In this document: positions 6,466 to 15,452 of the stretch, piece after piece
How positions within the stretch are numbered: the stretch's first letter is position 1
Layout of the letters: every line of letters begins with the position of its first letter
DNA from: Bifidobacterium amazonense
GTDB taxonomy: Bacteria > Actinomycetota > Actinomycetes > Actinomycetales > Bifidobacteriaceae
Direction of reading: 5' to 3'
Assembly (NCBI RefSeq): GCF_018555435.2
Contig: NZ_JAFEJT020000007.1
Location: forward strand, 1 to 64,000
DNA length: 64,000 nt
Made by a program: the position numbers and the translations under genes
Notes under the pieces: model-generated
The model's database searches: none
What the model was told of the DNA's origin: nothing
What the model saw: only the letters and a program-made list of their open reading frames with translations

Positions 6466-7815
6466 ATGAGCGAAACGAACTATCCCAACCCCTGGCCCGC
6501 GCCGACGGCGAGCGGGCCTCTCGACGCGACCGTCACCATCCCCGGCAGCAAATCGCTGTCCAACCGCTATCTCATCCTCGCCGCACTCGGCTTCAGGCCG
6601 GTCACGCTGGTCGGCCTGCTGCGTTCGCGCGACACCGAACTCATGATGGGCGCGCTCGCCGCGCTCGGCGTGCGCTGCGACGTCGACCCGAACGTCGAAA
6701 CCACCGTCACCGTCACGCCGCCCGCGAACGGACGGTTCCACGGCGACGTCGACGTGTACTGCGGACTCGCCGGCACGGTCATGCGATTCGTCCCCGGGCT
6801 CGCACTGTTCGCTGACGGTCCGGTACGCTTCGACGGCGACGAGCAGGCGTACGCTCGGCCGATGAAACCGGTGCTCGACGGGCTCGAACAGCTCGGCGCG
6901 ACCGTCGACTATCACGGCGAGACCGGACGGTTGCCGTTCACGATCACGCCGCCGGCCGAGCTGCCATCGGCCGATGATGACGCCGCGCATGTCGCGATCG
7001 ACTCGTCCGGCTCGTCGCAGTTCATCTCCGGACTGCTGCTCATCGGCTCACGCCTGCCGGGAGGACTCGAGCTGGCGCACACCGGCGAGAAGACGCCGAG
7101 CCTGCCGCATATCCGCATGACCGTCGCCGACGTGAACGGGGCCGGCGGACGGGCGCTCGCCGACGAGGACGCGCGCGTGTGGACCGTCGCGCCGGCTGAT
7201 CTGCAGCTGCCGGAACGCGTGGTCGTCGAGCCGGACCTGTCGAACGCCGCGCCGTTCCTCGGCGCCGCGCTGATCGCCGGCGGCACCGTGCGCGTACCGC
7301 ATTGGCCGGTCGAGACGACCCAGCCGGGCGGACTGCTGCCCGGCTATCTGGAGCGCATGGGCGCGACCGTCTCGTTCCCGGAACATGACGGCGTGCGGTA
7401 TTGCGAGGTGACGGCCGAGCGCGGCACGATCCGCGGCCTTGGCGACTTCGACCTGACCGCGGCGGGGGAGATCGCGCCGTCGCTGGCGGCGATCCTCGTG
7501 TTCGCGGACGCGCCGACGCGCATGATCGGCATCGGCCACCTGCGCGGGCATGAGACGAACCGGCTTGAGGCGTTGGTCAACGAGATCCGCCGCATCGGGG
7601 GAGAGGCCCGCGAACTGCCGGACGGCATCGAGATCGCGCCGGTGCCGTGCGACACGTTGCACGGTGCGGTTATGGAATCATACGCCGACCACCGCATGGC
7701 CACGTTCGCCGCGATGATCGGACTGGCCGTGCCGGGCGTGTCGGTCGTGAACGTCGCGACCACGCGCAAGACGCTGCCCGACTTCGTCGGCATGTGGACC
7801 GGCATGCTGGGATAG
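6466..7815 (+). CDS. aroA: 3-phosphoshikimate 1-carboxyvinyltransferase (EPSP synthase)
   Basis: It catalyses step six of the shikimate pathway, shikimate-3-P plus PEP to EPSP. The PGSKSLSNRYLILAAL substrate loop is at residues 23-38, LAGTVMRF near 100, and the C-terminal YADHRMATFAA catalytic region is intact. The length of 449 is normal. The ATG at 6466 has no Shine-Dalgarno sequence; a TACGAT box (6453-6458) lies seven bases upstream, so translation is probably leaderless. The other aro genes in view sit 44 kb away (aroC, aroKB, aroQ). It shares a terminator with the convergent ackA. Confidence 0.95.
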   Translation: MSETNYPNPWPAPTASGPLDATVTIPGSKSLSNRYLILAALGFRPVTLVGLLRSRDTELMMGALAALGVRCDVDPNVETTVTVTPPANGRFHGDVDVYCGLAGTVMRFVPGLALFADGPVRFDGDEQAYARPMKPVLDGLEQLGATVDYHGETGRLPFTITPPAELPSADDDAAHVAIDSSGSSQFISGLLLIGSRLPGGLELAHTGEKTPSLPHIRMTVADVNGAGGRALADEDARVWTVAPADLQLPERVVVEPDLSNAAPFLGAALIAGGTVRVPHWPVETTQPGGLLPGYLERMGATVSFPEHDGVRYCEVTAERGTIRGLGDFDLTAAGEIAPSLAAILVFADAPTRMIGIGHLRGHETNRLEALVNEIRRIGGEARELPDGIEIAPVPCDTLHGAVMESYADHRMATFAAMIGLAVPGVSVVNVATTRKTLPDFVGMWTGMLG

Positions 7816-7832
7816 TTCGCAACGTCGGCCGG

Positions 7833-7887
7833 CATGAGAAAGCCCCTGTGACGATTCTTCGGGAACCATCACAGGGGCTTTCTCATG
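7833..7887. terminator. Bidirectional terminator between aroA and ackA
   Basis: A 19-bp perfect stem (7833-7851 with 7869-7887, 17-base loop) lies between the convergent stops of aroA and ackA. The stem carries GAAAGCCCC on each strand, so it can serve both directions. Confidence 0.85.
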
Positions 7888-7909
7888 CTATGTCAGCGAA
7901 TCAGACGAC

Positions 7910-9139
7910 TCACTTGGCGAACTTGTTGCCGTAGGTGTCCTCGCCGGCCTCCGCGATGGCGGCGGACTTGCGGGCGATGGCCAGCTCCTCGTTGGTCGGG
8001 ATCACGGCGATGATCACGGAGGAATCCGGGGTGGAGATGACGCGCGGCTCCTTGGAGCGCTTCGCGTTCTTCTCCTCGTCGAGCTTGACGCCGAACGGGG
8101 CGAGCTTGTCGCACACCATCTTGCGCACGATGTCGTCGTTCTCGCCGACGCCGGCGGTGAAGGTGATCACGTCCACGCCGCCCATCTGCGCGGTGTAGTT
8201 GCCGATGTAGCCGACGATGCGGTGCACGTACACGTCGAGCGCCAGCTTGGCGTCCTCGTTGCCCTCGGCCACCAGACGGTGCACCTCGCGCAGATCGCCG
8301 AAGCCGGTCATACCCATCATGCCGGAACGCTTGTTGAACAGGGCATCCAGCTCGTCCACGTTCATGTGGGCGTTGCGGATGAGATGGAAGACCACGGCCG
8401 GGTCGATGTCGCCGGTGCGGCCGCCCATCATCAGGCCCTCGAGCGGGGTCAGACCCATCGAGGTCTCGACCGGACGGCCGGAGATCTCGGCGGAGGCGGA
8501 GGCGCCGTTGCCGATGTGCAGGACGATCTGCTTGAGGCCCTCGGCCGGCTTGCCGATGACTTCCGGCACCACGGAGGAGATGAACTCGTGGGAGGTGCCG
8601 TGGGCGCCGTAACGGCGGATGTGGTACTGGTCGGCGATCTCCTTGTTCAGCGCGTAGGTGCTGGACGCCTTCGGCAGCTGGAAGAAGAAGGAGGAGTCGA
8701 ACACGAAGATCTGCGGCACGTCCGGCAGCAGCGCGCGCATGACCTCGGCGCCCTTGGCCTCCGGGCCGTTGTGCAGCGGGGCGAGCACGGCCAGATCCTT
8801 GACGGCGTTGATGGTCTTGTCGTTGACCAGAGCCGGCTTCGGGAAGAGGGAGCCACCCTGGACCACGCGGTGGCCGACGGCGACGATGTTCGCGTCGGCA
8901 AGCTTCGGGCCATACTCCTCGAAGAAGCCGAGCACGCGCTTCAGGCCCTGCTCGTGGTCGTGGATCGGCTCCTCGAGCTCGTGCTTCTCGCCGTTGTACT
9001 CGTGCTTGTAGTGGCCGTCGACCGGCTCGCCGATCTTCTCGACGAGACCGGAGGCAAGGCCTTCGCCGGACTCGAGATCAACCAGCTGGTACTTGATCGA
9101 GCTGGAACCGGAATTGATGACAAGGACGGTTTTCGCCAT
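7910..9139 (-). CDS. ackA: Acetate kinase
   Basis: It converts acetyl-P plus ADP to acetate plus ATP, the main energy step of the bifid shunt. The N-terminal VLVINSGSSSIKY, the VGHRVVQGG loop, HIGNGAS and the GVGEND region mark the ASKHA acetate kinase family. I use the ATG at 9139 (MAKTVLVIN), which has GGAGGA seven bases upstream; the frame is open further to 9190 but without family similarity. The product is 409 residues, a normal length. It lies downstream of pta on the same strand, separated by a terminator-like hairpin, so it may have its own promoter as well. Confidence 0.95.
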   Translation of the reverse strand: MAKTVLVINSGSSSIKYQLVDLESGEGLASGLVEKIGEPVDGHYKHEYNGEKHELEEPIHDHEQGLKRVLGFFEEYGPKLADANIVAVGHRVVQGGSLFPKPALVNDKTINAVKDLAVLAPLHNGPEAKGAEVMRALLPDVPQIFVFDSSFFFQLPKASSTYALNKEIADQYHIRRYGAHGTSHEFISSVVPEVIGKPAEGLKQIVLHIGNGASASAEISGRPVETSMGLTPLEGLMMGGRTGDIDPAVVFHLIRNAHMNVDELDALFNKRSGMMGMTGFGDLREVHRLVAEGNEDAKLALDVYVHRIVGYIGNYTAQMGGVDVITFTAGVGENDDIVRKMVCDKLAPFGVKLDEEKNAKRSKEPRVISTPDSSVIIAVIPTNEELAIARKSAAIAEAGEDTYGNKFAK

Positions 9140-9217
9140 TGTGGGCATCCTCCATATTGTTTGCCGTGCCGCGAGAACGCGGCTTTCCAAATCTTCAGAT
9201 TACTCGTTGCTTGCTAC

Positions 9218-9260
9218 AAAAACGTTCGCCGGGCGGTCGTGGCGACCGGCCCGGCGAACG
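9218..9260 (-). terminator. Intrinsic terminator after pta
   Basis: A 12-bp perfect stem (9223-9234 with 9249-9260), extended by an inner five-pair stem, is followed on the minus strand by five Ts. It lies between the pta stop and the ackA start and should reduce read-through into ackA. Confidence 0.8.
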
Positions 9261-9269
9261 TCGACGCCG

Positions 9270-10940
9270 CTACTGCGCCTCGATGGCGGTCAGGGCGATC
9301 GTATTGATGATATCCTGCACGAGCGCGCCACGGGACAGGTCGTTGACCGGCTTGTTCAGGCCCTGCAGCACCGGGCCGATGGCGAGGGCGCCGGAGGAGC
9401 GCTGCACGGCCTTGTAGGCGATGTTGCCGGCGCACAGGTCGGGGAACACGAACACGTTGACGTGGCCCGCCACATCGTTGCCCTTGGCCTTGGTGGCGGC
9501 CACGCTGGGCGACCATGCGGCGTCGAACTGGATGGAACCGACGACCGGCAGGTCGGGGGCCTTCTCCTTGACCAGGCGCGTCGCCTCCTCGACCACGTCC
9601 ACGTCGGGGCCCTTGCCGGAGCCGAGCGTGGAGTAGGAGAGCATGCCGACCTTCGGGTCGATGCCGAAGGCGCGCGCGGTGTCGGCGGACTGCAGCGCGA
9701 TCTCGGCGAGCTGCTCGGCGTCCGGGTTGAGGTTGATCGCGCAGTCGGCGAACACGGCGACGTGGTCCTTGAAGCACATGAGGAACGCGCCGGAGACGAG
9801 CTTCTGGCCGGGCTTGGTCTTGATGACCTGCAGGGCCGGGCGCACGGTGTTGGCCGTGGAGTTGATCGAACCGGAGACCAGGCCGTCGGCGTAGCCGAGC
9901 ACGACCAGCATCGTGCCGAAGTAGCTGGCGTCGGCCAGCTGCTTGCGGGCCTGCTCCTCGGTCATGCCCTTCTTGGCGCGCAGCTCGCACAGTTTGGCGA
10001 CCATGGGCTTGAGCACGTTCTCGTCGTCCTTGGCCTGGAAGCGGGCCCGGTCGAGGTGCTTGAGGCCGAGTTCGGCGCCGCGGGCGAGGATCGCATCCTT
10101 GTCGCCGACGATGATGAGGTTCACGATCTCGCGTTCGAGCAGGTAGTCGGCCGCCTTGATGATGCGGTCCTCCTCGCCTTCGGGCAGCACGATCGTCTTC
10201 TTGTTGGCTTTCGCGCGGCCGAGCAGGCTGTACTGGAAGGCGTACGAGGTGACGGGGAATTCGACGTCGACGTCGAGCGCGCGCAGCACCTCCTCGGTGG
10301 GCACGTTCGCCTGGAACGCGGCGAGCGCGGCGTCGGCCTGGGAGGCGTACTCGAACGGGGTCTGCGGGATGGTCCACACCGGCAGGCCGAAGTCGGCGAG
10401 CGTGTTCTTGACGGAGACGGAGTGGCGCGGCTCGCAGCCGGTCACGAAGATGCCGAGCACCTTGTTGCCGGCCTGCTCCATGCCTTCGATGGACAGCTGC
10501 ACGGTCTCCTTGAGCTCGTCCGGCCAGCGGTCGATGGTGCACACGGCGAGGAAGACGCCGGCCTGCAGGTCGGCGGCGATGTCCGCGTTGAACGAGTAGG
10601 TGGTGGGGTCGTTGACGTGTGACTTGTCGGTGCCGACGATGAGCGCCGCGTCGGCGCGGGACACGTTCATCGCGTCGTTGAACGCGGCCACGATGTCGCC
10701 GCGGGCCGCGGCCTTGTCGCGGCGCACCTGATGGATGTCGAGTCCGGTGGACAGCGCTACGCCGAGGCCGGCGTTGGAGGCGGCGAGCAGGACGGGCGTG
10801 AAGTGGTCGTGGTTGGAGACGGCGGGGCGGAACACGGCGGTCTTGTATTTGGTGGTCAGGGCCTTGAGCACGCCGTAGGCGACGACGTTGCGCCCGTTGG
10901 CTCCCTCGGGGCTGGCGATGTAGACGTTGGTAATGGTCAC
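9270..10940 (-). CDS. pta: Phosphate acetyltransferase
   Basis: It interconverts acetyl-P and acetyl-CoA. At 556 residues it is the long form: an N-terminal P-loop-like region (IASPEGANGRN), a middle DRTGG-type region, and the C-terminal PTA_PTB catalytic domain from about residue 225 (KTIVLPEGEEDRIIKAA onward, with SSGALAIGPVLQG near the end). The start is GTG at 10940 with GAGGAG upstream. It is the first gene of the pta-ackA pair. In bifidobacteria acetyl-P comes directly from phosphoketolase, so Pta mainly supplies acetyl-CoA from it. Confidence 0.95.
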   Translation of the reverse strand: MTITNVYIASPEGANGRNVVAYGVLKALTTKYKTAVFRPAVSNHDHFTPVLLAASNAGLGVALSTGLDIHQVRRDKAAARGDIVAAFNDAMNVSRADAALIVGTDKSHVNDPTTYSFNADIAADLQAGVFLAVCTIDRWPDELKETVQLSIEGMEQAGNKVLGIFVTGCEPRHSVSVKNTLADFGLPVWTIPQTPFEYASQADAALAAFQANVPTEEVLRALDVDVEFPVTSYAFQYSLLGRAKANKKTIVLPEGEEDRIIKAADYLLEREIVNLIIVGDKDAILARGAELGLKHLDRARFQAKDDENVLKPMVAKLCELRAKKGMTEEQARKQLADASYFGTMLVVLGYADGLVSGSINSTANTVRPALQVIKTKPGQKLVSGAFLMCFKDHVAVFADCAINLNPDAEQLAEIALQSADTARAFGIDPKVGMLSYSTLGSGKGPDVDVVEEATRLVKEKAPDLPVVGSIQFDAAWSPSVAATKAKGNDVAGHVNVFVFPDLCAGNIAYKAVQRSSGALAIGPVLQGLNKPVNDLSRGALVQDIINTIALTAIEAQ

Positions 10941-11141
10941 GATGTATCTCCTCGTTGATGGTTGCGCGTGTGACCGCTTTGTTCACACTCATCGCCCATT
11001 GTAGTGTGGTGCCGTTCGCCTTCGGCCGTCCCAGCCTGTGTGACTTGCGTCACAGTGCGGGGCGGCGATGTGAACGGCACCATGCGCCGCGGGTCATCCG
11101 TTCGAACGGTCCGTCGTACCCGGACGTCACTTGTGGGGACG

Positions 11142-12623
11142 TCACTTGTGGTACAGACTCACCCGCTCGTACTTCGGTTCGCAGCATACGTTGATGCCGA
11201 GCTTGCGGTAGGTCGCCTCGTCGGTCGGGGAGACGATGACCGAGAAGAACGCGTCGCAGCCGCGCAGCTGTTCGAGTCCGGCGATGACCTTCGCCGCGGT
11301 CGGATCGGACGCGCTGGTGATCGACAGCGCGATCAGCGTCTCATCGGAGTGCAGGCGGCGGTTCGTGCTGTGCAGATGCTCGGTCTTGAGCGTGCAGATC
11401 GGCTCGATGTTCGCGTCGTCGATCACCGGCAGTTCCGCGTCCACGCCGGTGACTGCCTTGAGCGCGTTCATGAGCAGCGCGCTGGCCGCTCCCATGAGCA
11501 CGCCGGTCTTGCCGGTGACGACCCGTCCGTCCGGCAGCACCATCGCGCCTGCGGGAGCCCCGGTCAGTTCCTCCTTGCGCAGGGCGGCCGCCCGTGCGGG
11601 GGACAGGTTCTCGTCCACGCCGGCGCGCTGCATGATCGAATGGAGGCGTTCGACCTGCTCCTCACCGGTGCCGGTGCGCTTGAGCTGTTCGGCCGCCGTG
11701 AAATACCGCCGAACGATCTCCATCTTCGCGGCCTCACGGCACGCCTCGTCGTTCGAGATCGCGTAGCCGGCCATGTTCACACCCATGTCGGTGGGGCTTT
11801 GGTAGGGGCTTTCGCCCATGATCCGCTCCATCATGGCCTTGAGCACTGGGAACGCCTCGACGTCGCGGTTGTAGTTGACCGTCGTCTTGCCGTACGCCTC
11901 GAGATGGAACGGGTCGATGATGTTCGCGTCGTCGAGATCGACGGTTGCCGCCTCGTACGCGACGTTGACCGGATGGTTGAGCGGCAGGTTCCAGATCGGG
12001 AACGTCTCGTATTTCGCGTAGCCGGCCGCGACGCCGCGCTGATGCTCGTGGTAGAGCTGCGACAGGCAGGTGGCGAGCTTGCCGGAGCCGGGGCCGGGCG
12101 CGGTGACGACGACGAGCGGACGGCTGGTTTCGACGTAGTCGTTGCGTCCGTAGCCTTCGGGCGACACGATGCGTTCGATGTCGTGCGGATAGCCGGCGAT
12201 GGGGTAGTGCAGATAGCAGGTGATGCCGAGCTGATCAAGCCGGCGACGGTAGACGTCGGCGGCCGGCTGGTTCGCGTACTGCGTGAGCACGACGGAGCCG
12301 ACGTGGAAGCCGCGCGAACGGAACACGTCGATCAGGCGCAGCACGTCCTCGTCGTACGTGATGCCGAGGTCGCCGCGCATCTTGGCCTTTTCGATATGGT
12401 TGGCGTTGATCGCGATGACGATCTCCACGTCCTGCTTCATGCTTTCGAGCATGCGGAACTTGGTGTCCGGCCGGAATCCGGGCAGCACGCGCGACGCATG
12501 GTAGTCGTCGAACAGTTTGCCGCCGAACTCCAGATACAGCTTGCCGCCGAACTGCGCGATGCGTTTCCTGATGTTTTCGGCCTGCAGCGCGATGTACTTG
12601 TCGTTGTCGAATCCCTGTCGCAT
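11142..12623 (-). CDS. DUF1846 (UPF0371) family protein, 493 aa
   Basis: The protein matches the conserved DUF1846/UPF0371 family, of unknown function, found in streptococci, clostridia and actinobacteria. It begins MRQGFDNDKYIALQ and contains KLYLEFGGKLFDDYHASRVLPGF, VVVTAPGPGSGKLATCLSQ and a conserved C-terminal YRKLGINVCCEP stretch. Two starts are possible: ATG 12623, which matches the family N-terminus, and ATG 12635, which abuts AAAGGA. I use 12623. It is transcribed away from the two-gene unit at 12848 across a shared 224-base intergenic region; TACAAT on the minus strand (12705-12700) could be its -10. Confidence 0.85.
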   Translation of the reverse strand: MRQGFDNDKYIALQAENIRKRIAQFGGKLYLEFGGKLFDDYHASRVLPGFRPDTKFRMLESMKQDVEIVIAINANHIEKAKMRGDLGITYDEDVLRLIDVFRSRGFHVGSVVLTQYANQPAADVYRRRLDQLGITCYLHYPIAGYPHDIERIVSPEGYGRNDYVETSRPLVVVTAPGPGSGKLATCLSQLYHEHQRGVAAGYAKYETFPIWNLPLNHPVNVAYEAATVDLDDANIIDPFHLEAYGKTTVNYNRDVEAFPVLKAMMERIMGESPYQSPTDMGVNMAGYAISNDEACREAAKMEIVRRYFTAAEQLKRTGTGEEQVERLHSIMQRAGVDENLSPARAAALRKEELTGAPAGAMVLPDGRVVTGKTGVLMGAASALLMNALKAVTGVDAELPVIDDANIEPICTLKTEHLHSTNRRLHSDETLIALSITSASDPTAAKVIAGLEQLRGCDAFFSVIVSPTDEATYRKLGINVCCEPKYERVSLYHK

Positions 12624-12847
12624 GTGAATCGGCATTCCTTTCGGTCCGTGGCCTCGGCGTCGGCGCGGCACTCGGATGCGCCGCGCGCAAATGTAAGAAT
12701 TGTACCGAAGATTCCACCCATGTATGCTGGTTCGTATGTTTGCCGCGGCACCGTATCGGCGTTCTCCGGGGTGTACGGGGAGACTGTCGTTTGGATGCAA
12801 CGGGGATATAAATCAGCATGATTGCGTCGATCGATGGAGAGATGAGT

Positions 12848-13891
12848 ATGGCATTTCAGTTTGATCTCGCTGAGGCAGCAGATGCGGCGAAGAAACAGGC
12901 GGGGAGAGCTGCCGGTGCGTTTGCCGGGGTGGCGGGACAGGGGATAAAAGCGACTGGGGACGCAGCGAAGAAAGCCCGCGACACCATGTCCCAAGCTGCG
13001 GCGGATCTGAAATCGTCGGCCGAGAAGGTCGTTGAAAAGAAAGAAGAGAAAACCGAGGAAAAGATCGACGAATACGATCAAGCCGTCATCGAGTACAATC
13101 TCGCCTACACTGACTTGAACGACGCCGGCATGGGTCTGCTGAGAATTCGGGAACGCTCCGTGGACCTCCTCGACGCAGTGACCGCGCTCGTCAATTCGAT
13201 AGCGAACACTCCGAAGTCGTTCCAACAGGATATCGCGGAAATCATTCTCACAAGAAAAGAATTCGAGGACAGTGAGACCTTCGCCCGTCGGGAGATAAAG
13301 GCGGCCAGGGAGTCGGCGATTGGCGCCGGCGCCGGCGCGGCCGCTGGCATGGCAGTGGCCAGCATGGCTCCTTCTGTCGCAATATGGGCGGCGACCACGT
13401 TCGGTACCGCGTCCACGGGCACCGCCATCTCGACGTTATCCGGAGCGGCGGCGACCAATGCGGCGTTGGCCTGGCTGGGAGGCGGCGCATTGGCCGCTGG
13501 CGGCGGCGGCATGGCCGCGGGCAATGCGCTGCTCGCCATGGCGGGGCCGATCGGATGGACTATGGCTGGAGCCACATTGCTCACGTCGATCGTGCTGTTC
13601 GCCAAGAAACGGCATGACATCGCGCAGGAACGGCAACGTGAGCTTCTCGCCCTGAAGGAGAACGCGGCCGCACTGGGCAAGATGACCGTGCACATCGGTG
13701 ATGTGTCTTCCAGAACCGGCAAACTGCGGGAGGCATTGAGCGGAAGCTTCCTGTCATGCTGTCACGCGTATGGTGCCGACTACCATTCCCTCGCGGACGA
13801 GGAACGGCTACGGCTCGGCGCATTGGTCAATTCGACTAAGGCGTTGTCCGCCCTCATCGCGGAAAGAATCTCCGACGGGGATGTGGAATGA
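12848..13891 (+). CDS. Glycine-zipper membrane protein of unknown function, 347 aa
   Basis: Three parts are visible: an N-terminal Ala/Lys-rich amphipathic stretch (1-40), a highly charged coiled-coil segment (about 45-75), and a large Gly/Ala-rich hydrophobic region (about 155-255) with GAGAGAAAG, LSGAAATNAAL and GGGALAAGGGGMAAG stretches that could form glycine-zipper membrane helices or a pore. A KKRHDIAQERQRE helix follows. I start at 12848, seven bases after GGAGAG; ATG 12842 overlaps the spacing and ATG 12818 lacks a site. The stop overlaps the start of the next gene (ATGA), so the two are coupled. No family with known function is recognised. Confidence 0.6.
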   Translation: MAFQFDLAEAADAAKKQAGRAAGAFAGVAGQGIKATGDAAKKARDTMSQAAADLKSSAEKVVEKKEEKTEEKIDEYDQAVIEYNLAYTDLNDAGMGLLRIRERSVDLLDAVTALVNSIANTPKSFQQDIAEIILTRKEFEDSETFARREIKAARESAIGAGAGAAAGMAVASMAPSVAIWAATTFGTASTGTAISTLSGAAATNAALAWLGGGALAAGGGGMAAGNALLAMAGPIGWTMAGATLLTSIVLFAKKRHDIAQERQRELLALKENAAALGKMTVHIGDVSSRTGKLREALSGSFLSCCHAYGADYHSLADEERLRLGALVNSTKALSALIAERISDGDVE

Positions 13892-15345
13892 CGGATATGG
13901 CGGATAGCGTCGCCCGTAACGCCCAGGAACAGCTGACGGGGGCGTGGATCGGTCTCATCAACCAGCTGAGGATCGGTGACTTCATCGACCGACTGGCGGC
14001 GCAGGACCTCAACTTCAGGGATGCGATGGCATCAATGGATTGGGCGGTGGCGGAAATCGACAAGCTCGTCGTGACGAACCGCGGCGGCGACAGGGGTGTC
14101 CATGGATTCATCGCCGAGGTGGCCGAATGCGGCATCGAGAACGCGAGATCGATGCTGCGTGGACAGAGTCCGATTTGCCGATGGGTCAACGACAACGGCG
14201 CGGCGGATCTTGCACGTGACGGTGTGAACATTCAGGTCAAGTTCGTGCAGTCGGGAGGTCGGTATTCCCTCAATGCCGTGCTTGATCATCTGAAGAAGTA
14301 TCCCGACTTCGTGGATGATTCGGGGATTTACCAGATTCCCAAGGACTATTACGGTACGATCCGCAGACTGTATGGCATGACTCGGCCCGAGGCCGTGAGA
14401 CTGGTCAAGGGCGCGGACGGAGCGTCATACTCGGATTGGGAGAAGATCCAAGAATACTTCCATTCCACCGGGCTACGCATTGATGATCTCGAACCGTCGG
14501 ATTTCTCCTATGCCGAGGTCCAGAGGGATGCGATCGACGGAGCGATGAAGGCACGGAAGACCGTGCTGGCTGACGAGGATCGGCGAATCCGCGAATCCGC
14601 GTACAGGGCGAGCCGGCCCAGCATGGCGGAAGGGGCCAAGGCAACCGTGATAGGTGCGGCAATGGAAGGCGCCACGACCTTTGCGCTAGCTGTGAGGCGC
14701 CGTGCCATGGGGCGGGGAGGACTCCGCGAACTGACGCAGGACGACTGGGTTGCGATCGCGAAGGAATCCGGGCTCGGTCTGGCAAAGGGCGGGGTGCGCG
14801 GCGCAGGTGTCTACGGTCTGAACAATTTCACGGCCACCCCCGCAGCCGTGGCGACTGCGTTGATGACCGCTTCCTTCGGCGTCGCGGAGCAGATCCACGA
14901 ATTTCGTTCCGGTGCCGTGGATGAAGCCGAGTTCATCAGACGTTCGGAGATGATATGCCTTGATTCGGCAGTCAGCGCCCTATCCGGTTTTCTTGGCCAA
15001 GCATTGATTCCCATCCCGGTGCTGGGAGCGCTAGTGGGCAATGCCGTGGGAACCTTGATGTACGAAAGCGCCAAAGACATTGCGAACAAGCATGAGACCG
15101 CGGTGCTGAAACGCCATGCCAGAGAGGCGCATGAGCAGGATTTGCGACTGGCTGGGGAATACCGGAAATACGTGGAGCGATCGGATGCCGCGATGATGTC
15201 ATATCTTCGCATCCTGGGGAAGACGTTCACCATCGACGTGTCCGTAGCATTTGCGGGCTCGATCGAACTTGCCCGGTCCCTTGGCGTGCCACAAGAGGAA
15301 ATCCTTACCGACATGCGGCAGGTGGATGATTACTTCCTCGGCTGA
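13888..15345 (+). CDS. Large protein with possible PD-(D/E)XK-like motif and Gly-rich hydrophobic tail, 485 aa
   Basis: The N-terminal 250 residues look soluble. They contain a pattern that could be a PD-(D/E)XK nuclease core: E77/E80, then D108...D111, then Q116-V-K118 in a hydrophobic strand. The Q in place of E occurs in some members of that superfamily. From about 285 to 400 the chain is Gly/Ala-rich and hydrophobic (GGVRGAGVYG; FLGQALIPIPVLGALVGNAVG), like its partner at 12848, followed by a charged helical tail. The ATG overlaps the upstream stop by four bases, so the proteins are probably made in a fixed ratio. The nuclease reading is inference; a toxin, effector or defence role is possible. 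Confidence 0.55.
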   Translation: MTDMADSVARNAQEQLTGAWIGLINQLRIGDFIDRLAAQDLNFRDAMASMDWAVAEIDKLVVTNRGGDRGVHGFIAEVAECGIENARSMLRGQSPICRWVNDNGAADLARDGVNIQVKFVQSGGRYSLNAVLDHLKKYPDFVDDSGIYQIPKDYYGTIRRLYGMTRPEAVRLVKGADGASYSDWEKIQEYFHSTGLRIDDLEPSDFSYAEVQRDAIDGAMKARKTVLADEDRRIRESAYRASRPSMAEGAKATVIGAAMEGATTFALAVRRRAMGRGGLRELTQDDWVAIAKESGLGLAKGGVRGAGVYGLNNFTATPAAVATALMTASFGVAEQIHEFRSGAVDEAEFIRRSEMICLDSAVSALSGFLGQALIPIPVLGALVGNAVGTLMYESAKDIANKHETAVLKRHAREAHEQDLRLAGEYRKYVERSDAAMMSYLRILGKTFTIDVSVAFAGSIELARSLGVPQEEILTDMRQVDDYFLG

Positions 15346-15346
15346 T

Positions 15347-15376
15347 GCCGGCGTATTGTTCCCGGGATACGCCGGC
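15347..15376 (+). terminator. Hairpin after the two-gene unit
   Basis: A 9-bp perfect stem (15347-15355 with 15368-15376) starts two bases after the stop at 15345. There is no strong T-run, so it is a probable terminator only by position. Confidence 0.5.
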
Positions 15377-15392
15377 AGCGGAGCATCATTGC

Positions 15393-15434
15393 ACAGAGCA
15401 TGAAGACGGATGACGGTAATCCTTCATGCTCTGT
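15393..15434. terminator. Hairpin after guaA
   Basis: A 13-bp perfect stem (15393-15405 with 15422-15434, 16-base loop) lies between the convergent ends of the two-gene unit and guaA. No T-tail is seen on either strand. Confidence 0.55.
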
Positions 15435-15452
15435 AACACGATTAATGATTCA

